NCBI RefSeq assembly: GCF_900110115.1
Contig: NZ_FOCM01000005.1
Coordinates: 186,001-250,000 of the forward strand
Direction of reading: 5' to 3'
Origin: Palleronia pelagia
GTDB lineage: Bacteria; Pseudomonadota; Alphaproteobacteria; Rhodobacterales; Rhodobacteraceae
Length of the DNA stretch: 64,000 bases
The notes under the pieces were generated by a model. It made no database searches. It was not told the origin of the DNA and worked only from the letters and a program-made list of their open reading frames with translations. This document shows, piece after piece, positions 10,443-16,554 of this stretch (its first letter is position 1; the number at the start of each line of letters is the position of its first letter). Position numbers and translations under genes: made by a program.

Positions 10443-10536
10443 GAAGGCCAGGACGGGAAACCCGCCCTGGCGCTCAGGTCACTCGGTGACCGGATCTTCG
10501 TCCCGGCGCGGAAAGGGGACCATTTCGACGTCGGGG
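10443..10536. repeat. Diverged direct repeat, copy A (partner 11307-11400)
   Basis: About 95 bases here match the segment 864 bases to the right with roughly one change in seven. The match covers the hairpin and the last 18 codons of the 65-residue minus-strand gene. The two copies flank the uracil-DNA glycosylase gene. The matching ends near 10536; to the right of that the two copies are unrelated. Confidence 0.8.
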
Positions 10537-10556
10537 ATCCTATCGGGATTTCGACC
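10479..10556 (-). pseudogene. Remnant 3' end of a paralogue of the 65-residue protein
   Basis: Read on the minus strand, the frame ends PDVEMVPFPRRDEDPVTE-stop, against PDVEMVAFPRRDEEPVNE-stop in the intact gene at 11343-11540. The changes are conservative (A to P, E to D, N to T), so this copy seems to have diverged under protein-level constraint before it was truncated. An in-frame TGA lies at 10557-10559 and no start codon is available. Inference: a recombination or deletion scar left when the glycosylase gene was inserted or an ancestral tandem array was reduced. Confidence 0.7.
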
Positions 10557-10605
10557 TCAGAACAGAGGCAGCCCAATTTCGCACGCTTTGGGCCGTCCGC
10601 CGGCT

Positions 10606-11136
10606 TCACTCAACTGCAGCGAATTGGTCTTCAGCCCAGTGGCGAATTTTTTCTTCTCGCGGCATGCCTCGATATTGGCGCGGAGTATTCCAGGCTTGGG
10701 TTGATGGGTGCCCTGTTCGGTAGGCTCTTATGTCAGGAATATGCTCTTCAAACACTTCGTGGGCGAACTGTGCCGCCTTTCCCAGATAAACGATGATTTC
10801 GGGCTGAACGCGTTGCAAACGGGCAATGAGCCTAGCCCGGTTCTCGGGTGCCAGAACGTCCTGTCTGCGTGGCTGCGTGCTCCCATCATATCCCTCGCGC
10901 TCGGGATATCTTGGCAGTGAATGTGCATTGACTAAGCTGTAGGCATCTAGTTGCGGCGATGGAAAAACCAGCGGATGCAGGACCTGCAAGCGTCGCAGCA
11001 TGATTTCAAGATTTTGTCCGGACTGCCCTGCGAAAGGCCGTCCGTCCCGTTCTTCTTCACGTCCAGGACAGGCCCCGACCAGCAGTACTCTTGGATGTAC
11101 ATCGACAAATCTGAAATCAGCGGCGTTCCTACACAT
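10606..11136 (-). CDS. Uracil-DNA glycosylase family protein
   Basis: A 176-residue protein with the architecture of the family 4/5 UDG superfamily. The motif A region is GACPGREEERDGRPFAG (about residues 22-38), followed by SGQNLEIMLRRL, and motif B is GHPS near residue 142. In family 4 enzymes motif A normally reads GEAPG or GEGPG, with a glutamate that here is alanine, so the activity or substrate may differ. The four-cysteine iron-sulphur set of family 4 is not evident: only one or two Cys are present. The gene sits in the BREX island on the opposite strand to the BREX genes. It could be a DNA repair enzyme or an anti-phage glycosylase acting on modified phage bases; the sequence does not decide this. 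Confidence 0.75.
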   Translation of the reverse strand: MCRNAADFRFVDVHPRVLLVGACPGREEERDGRPFAGQSGQNLEIMLRRLQVLHPLVFPSPQLDAYSLVNAHSLPRYPEREGYDGSTQPRRQDVLAPENRARLIARLQRVQPEIIVYLGKAAQFAHEVFEEHIPDIRAYRTGHPSTQAWNTPRQYRGMPREEKIRHWAEDQFAAVE

Positions 11137-11300
11137 CTCGAAAACCTAGCTGACCATGATCGGGAACCCAAGGGCACCGGCGACGTGGTGCGAATACGTC
11201 CTTACAGTCCAGCCGATAGCGAAGTGAATACGGCAGAAATCAATCGGCCATGCCCACGAAATTTCACCTGAAAGCCGAACTACAGATTAGTTCTGTCGCC

Positions 11301-11335
11301 CCAGAAGAAAGCCAGGGCGGGAAACCCGCCCTGGC
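11301..11335 (-). terminator. Rho-independent terminator of the 65-residue gene
   Basis: A perfect 11-base stem (GCCAGGGCGGG at 11311-11321, CCCGCCCTGGC at 11325-11335) with an AAA loop starts eight bases past the stop at 11343. On the minus strand it is followed by a pyrimidine tract (TTTCTTC). A one-mismatch copy of the same hairpin is at 10447-10471. Confidence 0.75.
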
Positions 11336-11342
11336 GCTAAGG

Positions 11343-11540
11343 TCACTCGTTGACCGGTTCTTCATCGCGGCGTGGGAAGGCGACCATTTCGACATCGGGG
11401 AACATGCTGTGTTTGACGTTGATCGAGGTGATGTTGCCGCTGTCGTCGGTGTTGACGAAGAGGACGCCGCAGCGGTCCCAGAAGTTCTTGCCGTCTTTTT
11501 CGCCGGATTTGACGTTCAGTTTCAGAGTTTGAGTAGCCAT
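11343..11540 (-). CDS. Hypothetical 65-residue protein
   Basis: A small charged protein with no signal peptide or membrane segment. It begins MATQTLKLNVKSGEKDGK and ends in a charged PRRDEEPVNE tail; the pattern is of short beta strands. A ribosome site (GAGGATCGAAAA region) precedes the ATG and a strong terminator follows. A second diverged copy of its 3' end remains at 10479-10556. The family is not recognised. Its single-gene transcription unit, flanked by an inverted repeat upstream and a terminator downstream, suggests a self-contained island gene. Confidence 0.6.
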   Translation of the reverse strand: MATQTLKLNVKSGEKDGKNFWDRCGVLFVNTDDSGNITSINVKHSMFPDVEMVAFPRRDEEPVNE

Positions 11541-11601
11541 TTTTCGATCCTCACTTTGAATGTTTCGATGAACATGACCAAAGCTGGCACCAAGGGGCTG
11601 T

Positions 11602-11656
11602 CAGCGAGAAAATTGCCTCGCGAGGAATGCGCTGGCGCAGGGGAATTTTCTGATTG
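11602..11656. promoter_or_regulatory. Inverted repeat upstream of the 65-residue gene
   Basis: The element TCAnnnAGAAAATTnCC (11602-11617) is repeated in inverted orientation at about 11641-11656, separated by about 24 GC-rich bases. It is 60-115 bases upstream of the minus-strand start at 11540. It could be an operator, or a cruciform or structured 5' leader. Nothing identifies a binding protein. Confidence 0.35.
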
Positions 11657-11791
11657 AAGTGGGGACTGCCCCGCGTCTGACACGGCTGCCCGCTTATGTT
11701 CAGCAATCGGAAACACGACAGTGAGAACGAAGAATTGGCATCCCCAAAATACTGCTGCGTAACTTACAAAAGCCTCAAAAAAGAACCAGAA

Positions 11792-12871
11792 CTAGAGACC
11801 ACGGCCTGGCCAACTGAAACCAAAATGAAGGACGTAGTATTTATCATGCATGTACTTCAGATCGTCTTCCCAATCCGAAATCGCATCCTCGTAGCCACGT
11901 GACTGCATTTTCTTGAAGTTTTTCGCTAGACCGGCAATGTGATAAGCGATTTTTCTAAGCCTCAAAGCAGACTTTGGTTCGCCCCACATACGAAGCGCCG
12001 AAATCCCTTCGACTGGTGGAAGATGCCCCGAGAAGCAGCGGTCCAGGATCAACTGCCGTGTTGATGCTGGCAAGCCATTTGTTTTCCCGACGGTATATCC
12101 GAGCACTTTCAGAAAGCTTTCCTCAGCCCTCTCGAAATCGCCACCACCATGACCGCTTCCCACATCTGTGGTTGGCCATTTGAACGCTTCCACCTCGGGC
12201 AGATCTCGGACCCTTCGCCTCCACTCCTTTTCGACAGCGGAAACAATCAAAAGGTGTTCGTTTTTCTTTTGGCCTGTCGAATTGGCTGCACGTGATGTGT
12301 TTGCCTTCCACAGGTTTAAGAGTTGCTCATTGTTTGACTTGGACAGGGAAGAGCGAATTCTTTTTCCGCTTTCGACGAGTGATGACATTTCTCGCTTCTG
12401 ACGAGCTTTTGCTTGTCGCTTCACCTCTTCTTTTCTGCGAGCTTCTTTTGATTTCGCCTTTTCCTGCATCTTTTGGACTTTTTGCTCTTTGGCTGCCCGC
12501 TGTTGATCGAGATGCCGCCGCTTTCTAGCAGCTGCTTCGATAGTCTTTGCCCATGAATGAAAGTGTCGCTTGTAGATCAAGTCTATTTCCGCCTCGTGGC
12601 GGATGACGGTTTGCCCTTTGAAAGTCAGGCCGACCGTGAATTTCGGTCCTTCTTGCGGAGACCCGACCCACATTTCGTCTCTCATCACAGTGAAGAGGCG
12701 CACGAAAACCTGGTTGAAGATCGGATCGTCGCCAAAGCCGTGCAGTTCCTGATAAGCCTTACCGACAGCAACCCACTCTTTTGGCTGATCCGCCAAGCTG
12801 TTCAAAACAAAAAGCGCCAATTTTCGAACAGTATCGAGATTAAGTTCAAATTTGGATCTGCTCATTAGCAT
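11792..12871 (-). CDS. Hypothetical coiled-coil protein with conserved C-terminal region
   Basis: A 359-residue soluble protein. Residues about 1-110 are a folded N-terminal part. Residues about 125-190 are a long Lys/Arg/Glu/Gln/Ala-rich coiled coil. The C-terminal region (about residues 255-355) has the pattern RQLILDRCFSGHLPPVEG, then WGEPKSALRLRKIAYHI, then SDWEDDLKYMHDKYY. I have the impression that this C-terminal pattern occurs in other uncharacterised island proteins, but I cannot name the domain. The composition is AT-richer than the core chromosome. It lies between the glycosylase unit and hipBA on the same strand with its own start (ATG at 12871 or 12865). Function unknown; location suggests a defence or mobile-element role. 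Confidence 0.6.
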   Translation of the reverse strand: MLMSRSKFELNLDTVRKLALFVLNSLADQPKEWVAVGKAYQELHGFGDDPIFNQVFVRLFTVMRDEMWVGSPQEGPKFTVGLTFKGQTVIRHEAEIDLIYKRHFHSWAKTIEAAARKRRHLDQQRAAKEQKVQKMQEKAKSKEARRKEEVKRQAKARQKREMSSLVESGKRIRSSLSKSNNEQLLNLWKANTSRAANSTGQKKNEHLLIVSAVEKEWRRRVRDLPEVEAFKWPTTDVGSGHGGGDFERAEESFLKVLGYTVGKTNGLPASTRQLILDRCFSGHLPPVEGISALRMWGEPKSALRLRKIAYHIAGLAKNFKKMQSRGYEDAISDWEDDLKYMHDKYYVLHFGFSWPGRGL

Positions 12872-12952
12872 CCGCTTTCAAAGTATTTTAATTCGAGGCC
12901 AATGGATTTGCGTCCTCATCTCAAGAACCCCAGGCTGGCCGATCACCATAAT

Positions 12953-14173
12953 TCACGCTCGCGCCAAATCCGCTTCCTCGTGCTCGAAGGCTGTCGCCAT
13001 CTCCTTGATTTCCCTCTCAGGAGCCCCCAAAGCCCGAGCAACGTCACGCCAAGCCATAGTTGCTTCGGCTACCTCTGCAATGATGCGGTCTGCCTCGCCG
13101 CGTTCGAGAAGGTAGGATTCATGTTGCGCACGGTGCAGGGCGATACTGGCATCCGGATTATCGTCATCAACGTAGCTTTTGAGCACGCGCGGTTGGTTCG
13201 GCACAGGATTGATGTCGTAGGCCGGTGAAAGGTGCCAGCCGCCACGCCCACGCAGAAATCCATGATTACGCATATGGTCATCAAGGTTCGTCACGAGAAT
13301 GGAAAAGGCCACCCGCCGGTAGAGTTCCTCGCGGTCTTGGTCGGGCGTTACGCTTTCTGAGGTGATGATATCTGCCAGGTCCAAATAGCTGTAGCTTTCG
13401 CCATCCTTGCCGCCCAGCATCGCCATAGCTGAAATGAACGGGATCCTGCCGTCCTCGTTCCGGTCAAACCGATGGGACAGGAAAACAGGCTTGTCGCCAG
13501 CCATCTCAAGCGTGTGATCCGAGACCGTAATTCCAGCGCGCCTTGCCAGCTCCAGCGCTATGGCCTCCCAGCGTTCCACGCAATAGGTGTCGGTCTCTTT
13601 CGGGAACTTGGCGACAGACAGGCGGCCGTGCTGGTCAAGGATGCTGGCCTTTGGCCGAGCGCCGCCCAGAGAACTTCCCGGTGCAAACAGCATTTTGAGG
13701 TCCTCAGCGGTCTCCTCCCCGCGCAGAACGCGCTCAGACGCATGAAGCAAATCCCCGAGGCTCACGAGCGCAGGCACGCCGATGCCTTCGCGTGCTTGAA
13801 AGTCGCCATCAACCCTGAAGCGCAGCGCACCCAAACGGGTCTCATCATTCACCCCAAGCAGGTAGTCGGTTTCTTGCAGCACTCTCGGACGTCGCCCCTC
13901 GGCCTCTGCCATGCGCCCCTCATAGCGCCGCATCACAGTTCTGCCCCAAGTGTCGGGGGCAGAATCTCCAAGCGGTGCAAGCATGTCCTGCCCTGCCTCA
14001 GGCACGAATTGCCCTCTGACGAGAGGCATGTCCGGCGAAAGCCCAAAGGCATTTTCGTCGGCAAGCCAGCCGTCATGATAGGTAAAGGACACCCGCTCTC
14101 GGCCGCGCCCCGCTGTGCGGTGGAGCGTGCCAACCCGTTTCAGCCCCTTCCAGTCGATCCAGACCTCAACCAT
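12953..14173 (-). CDS. hipA: HipA family serine/threonine kinase toxin
   Basis: A 406-residue protein, close to HipA family length. It has the HipA N-terminal subdomain (about residues 1-110), a phosphate-loop/autophosphorylation region GSSLGGARPK (166-175), the ATP-binding Lys in VAKF (about 189), the catalytic loop NLDDHMRNHG (296-305) and the DFG-equivalent SPAYDINP (316-323). All catalytic residues appear present. HipA kinases phosphorylate translation factors such as aminoacyl-tRNA synthetases and cause dormancy; the substrate here is unknown. It follows hipB with an eight-base overlap, in the usual antitoxin-first order, and probably stabilises the island. Confidence 0.92.
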   Translation of the reverse strand: MVEVWIDWKGLKRVGTLHRTAGRGRERVSFTYHDGWLADENAFGLSPDMPLVRGQFVPEAGQDMLAPLGDSAPDTWGRTVMRRYEGRMAEAEGRRPRVLQETDYLLGVNDETRLGALRFRVDGDFQAREGIGVPALVSLGDLLHASERVLRGEETAEDLKMLFAPGSSLGGARPKASILDQHGRLSVAKFPKETDTYCVERWEAIALELARRAGITVSDHTLEMAGDKPVFLSHRFDRNEDGRIPFISAMAMLGGKDGESYSYLDLADIITSESVTPDQDREELYRRVAFSILVTNLDDHMRNHGFLRGRGGWHLSPAYDINPVPNQPRVLKSYVDDDNPDASIALHRAQHESYLLERGEADRIIAEVAEATMAWRDVARALGAPEREIKEMATAFEHEEADLARA

Positions 14174-14468
14174 TTTTCAATCTCGCACGCTGCGGGAGGT
14201 CATCCAGGGCCATCTGCTCGCCAACCGGATCGTCGATATCCCCCCAACCTTTCAGAAGGCCGAGCGCCTGCAACACGGCCACGTAAGTGCCGATCTTCAC
14301 TGCGGGGTTGCCGCTTTCGATCTTGGCGATGGTCTGCCGCGTTGTGCCAGCACGCTGCGCAACAATCTCAGCGGTCAGTTTGCGGCGCAGTCGTGCAACA
14401 CGAATGTTTTCCCCAAGTGCCACGAGCTCCTTACGCGCCGCCCTGGGCATTTTGATCGGAACAGCCAT
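14166..14468 (-). CDS. hipB: HipB-type helix-turn-helix antitoxin
   Basis: A 100-residue Xre/Cro-type repressor. The helix-turn-helix is at about residues 22-65: LGENIRVARLRRKLTAEIVA followed by GTTRQTIAKIESG. It binds and neutralises HipA and represses the operon. I chose the ATG at 14468 because GGAG stands about eight bases upstream; an in-frame GTG at 14489 would add seven residues but lacks a ribosome site. The overlap with hipA suggests translational coupling. Confidence 0.88.
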   Translation of the reverse strand: MAVPIKMPRAARKELVALGENIRVARLRRKLTAEIVAQRAGTTRQTIAKIESGNPAVKIGTYVAVLQALGLLKGWGDIDDPVGEQMALDDLPQRARLKNG

Positions 14469-14487
14469 AATGATATCTCCAAGCGAC

Positions 14488-14600
14488 ACTAAGCATCAAT
14501 ATGTTACGCTGAGAAAACATTAATGTCAAATTTCATCGCTTAGCTCCATAACCCAACGCCGCTACACCAGCCGCATCTTATGTTAACTTAATATAACACT
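14488..14600. promoter_or_regulatory. AT-rich control region of hipBA
   Basis: This is the only clearly AT-rich gap between hipB and the next gene. It contains CTAAGC (about 14489) mirrored by GCTTAG (about 14538), and a block around 14578-14597 rich in TTAA/TATAA steps with a GTTAAC palindrome. The latter could supply a -10 element for hipBA on the minus strand. Autoregulation by HipB is expected from the family; exact operators cannot be fixed by eye. Confidence 0.35.
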
Positions 14601-14703
14601 GGGGGCGTTAAAGTTACCATTACGCCACACAATCCGGTTACCTAACCGCACTCATCCAACGCGTCTGCTCGAACGAAACGATTGCGTTGCCTTCCCTCGA
14701 AAG

Positions 14704-15567
14704 TCACGCCTGCAGCCCCGCAGCCCGCACCTGCTCAGGCGTCACCATCTTGGATGCGATCAAATCCTCGATCTGCCGGTTGGTGATGTGGCGGCACAAG
14801 GGATGGCGCTCGTGGATCCACTCGGCGAGGCTGGCGCGCCCCTTGGCTTCGGCCTCTCGCGCTTTCTTGCGGTCGGCCTGGATCTGGGCCAGCCCCTTCT
14901 CCCAACGCCGCATCTTGAACCAGTTGTCCGAGAAACAAACCTTGCTGCGGGTGTAGCCCTCGCTTTCCTTCGCATAGGCTTTGACCGCCTGAAGCAGGTC
15001 TTCGGGCTTCACACCGGCCTTCAGGGCCGCAGCGATTAGGCGCAGACTGGTTCGCCGGTCTCGGATCCTGTCTTCGGGATAGGCCGCCAAGATCTTCTCA
15101 GCTTCAAGATCTTCAACCTCCGCCGCCGCCTCGCGCCTGCGCGTAGGTGGTTTATGGATGGTTTTAGGGTGGTTTGGGGTCCACCGTGAACCCCGTACCC
15201 CGTCCACCGTGGACCCCGTACCGGGTTCAGGCTGGACGGGGTTCACAGAGACCCCCGTCTCAATCTCGGGCTCTGCCGTGGGTTCGAGCGCGGCCACGCG
15301 CTCCAGAACGATGCGGTAAATGACGGTGTAGCCATTCTTGCAGTGCCGCCGTCCCGTCTCAATCAGAATGCCTTCGCGTAGGAAGTCGATGATGGTGCGC
15401 TTGACCGTGCTCTCGCTGAGCTCTGTGTGGCGCTGGATGGTCCCCTTCGAACACCAGATACCAGAGCCATCGTCGCTCGCTTTGTCGGCTAGGAACATGA
15501 TGATCTGCTTGCGCGCGGCGCTGCCAAAGCGGCGCTCGGCGCATTCATTTGCAATGCGCCAGCTCAT
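14704..15567 (-). CDS. Winged-helix domain protein, island replication/regulation type
   Basis: A 287-residue protein. The N-terminal 75 residues form a winged helix of the kind in plasmid/phage initiator-like and RepA-like proteins (helix ending LSESTVKRTIIDFLREG). A proline/valine-rich linker follows (about residues 100-140). The C-terminal part is basic and helical, with WFKMRRWEKGL and a coiled Lys/Arg/Ala run. Such proteins often sit at the end of integrative elements and phage satellites near the att site, which fits here: the tRNA fragment is 236 bases upstream. Role in replication or control of the island is inferred, not shown. Confidence 0.65.
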   Translation of the reverse strand: MSWRIANECAERRFGSAARKQIIMFLADKASDDGSGIWCSKGTIQRHTELSESTVKRTIIDFLREGILIETGRRHCKNGYTVIYRIVLERVAALEPTAEPEIETGVSVNPVQPEPGTGSTVDGVRGSRWTPNHPKTIHKPPTRRREAAAEVEDLEAEKILAAYPEDRIRDRRTSLRLIAAALKAGVKPEDLLQAVKAYAKESEGYTRSKVCFSDNWFKMRRWEKGLAQIQADRKKAREAEAKGRASLAEWIHERHPLCRHITNRQIEDLIASKMVTPEQVRAAGLQA

Positions 15568-15803
15568 GGTCTCACCGCCAATTGGGTTGAGGTTAGACCG
15601 GAAATGCCGTAACCATTGGGACGGAAATATTCTTCTATGCCGTTGAGGTGGGTGGCCGCCCCCTCAGCGGTTTTTCTTTGCCCTTTCGCCAGAGCGGGAG
15701 AGTGTGAAAAACCGTTTACTTGGGCCTCGTAACCTATTGAAAATTGACCCTGAACGAAACAAGTCCGTTTACAATTTTTCCCTTTGATATCAAAGAAGTT
15801 TTC

Positions 15804-15851
15804 CGGATTGCAAATCCGTGTACACCGGTTCGATTCCGGTACTCGCCTCCA
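15804..15851 (+). other. attR-like site: 3' half of tRNA-Cys(GCA)
   Basis: Contains the anticodon arm from CGGA through the loop with GCA anticodon to TCCGT, a complete 5-bp T arm (ACCGG/CCGGT around TTCGATT), the 3' acceptor strand ACTCGCC, discriminator T and encoded CCA. Upstream of CGGA no D arm or 5' acceptor strand (GGCGAGT expected) is present, so this is not a functional tRNA. The 3' portion of a tRNA gene is the usual integration target of tyrosine recombinases. It therefore marks the right end of the island, and the intact tRNA-Cys should be at the left end, outside the window. Two CCGTTTAC direct repeats (15712-15719, 15765-15772) just inside could be arm or excisionase sites. Confidence 0.85.
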
Positions 15852-16197
15852 TTCAAAATCATTGGCTTAGCGGATTCATGAGCAGACGCGCGGTGCGCGG
15901 CTCAGGATGCGTCCGAACATTTCATCGTGGTGCGTGACGGTGCTCGGGGATACGCCGGGTTGCAACAAATGTCGGCGGTCCCGAGCTCGGTCGTTGCAAA
16001 GGCGTGATCCGGCAGCGAATGGGCCTAGCGCAGGAGACGCCCCGCGTCCCGTATGCGCGCCGAACCGGTCAATTCGCATCGTCGTCCAGTTCCGTGACCC
16101 GGTTCTGGACACCGCCTACGGCCGTGCGACGGGAATGGACAGAAAGCTTGCAGCCTTGGATGATTCCTCCGCCAAAGCCCACTGATGACATCGCCCC
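15852..16197. other. Gene-free stretch beside the attachment site
   Basis: Short reading frames exist on both strands but none has a credible start, a recognisable motif or normal codon bias. This is probably degraded chromosomal sequence that once followed tRNA-Cys. I see no promoter or terminator I would defend. Confidence 0.5.
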
Positions 16198-16554
16198 TCA
16201 GCTTCGGGGTGCGAGCTCCGACAAGGCACGCACCATCGCGTCCAGGTCGATGGGCTTCGGAAGGACGAGGCAACCGGAGAGTTCGTCCGGGATCACGCCG
16301 GGCGCGTAGCCGGTGAGGAACATGACGGCCACTCCGTCGTCGCGCAACTGTCTCGCCAGGTCCAGCGAGCGTTCGCCCCCGAGATTGACGTCGAGCACGG
16401 CGGCAGCCGGCCGTTCGACCTTCAGCAATTCCGCGGCCCGCTCGAGCGTGCCGGCGGGGCCCAGCACGCGCCAGCCGGCGTCCTTGATCTCGGCAGCGAT
16501 GTCCATCGCCACCACCGCCTCGTCTTCCAGCACGAGAACCGGTTGATCCATCAT
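16198..16554 (-). CDS. Single-domain response regulator (CheY/FixJ-type receiver)
   Basis: A 118-residue receiver with no output domain. It begins MMDQPVLVLEDEAVVAMDIA; acidic residues (ED) end strand 1, the phosphoacceptor lies in AVLDVNLGG (about D54), Thr in FLTGYAP and the conserved Lys in LPKPID are present. The ATG at 16554 overlaps the stop of the upstream HWE kinase gene (ATGA), which makes the kinase its likely phosphodonor. Such stand-alone receivers paired with HWE kinases often act in stress or light signalling in alphaproteobacteria. Confidence 0.88.
   Translation of the reverse strand: MMDQPVLVLEDEAVVAMDIAAEIKDAGWRVLGPAGTLERAAELLKVERPAAAVLDVNLGGERSLDLARQLRDDGVAVMFLTGYAPGVIPDELSGCLVLPKPIDLDAMVRALSELAPRS

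Noticed and set aside
10305-10796. 163-residue frame overlapping the end of the DUF4268 gene
   Set aside because: Runs across the repeat and antisense to the glycosylase gene; no ribosome site.
15876-16185. Small frames on both strands beside the att site
   Set aside because: No start context, no motif, and mutually overlapping.
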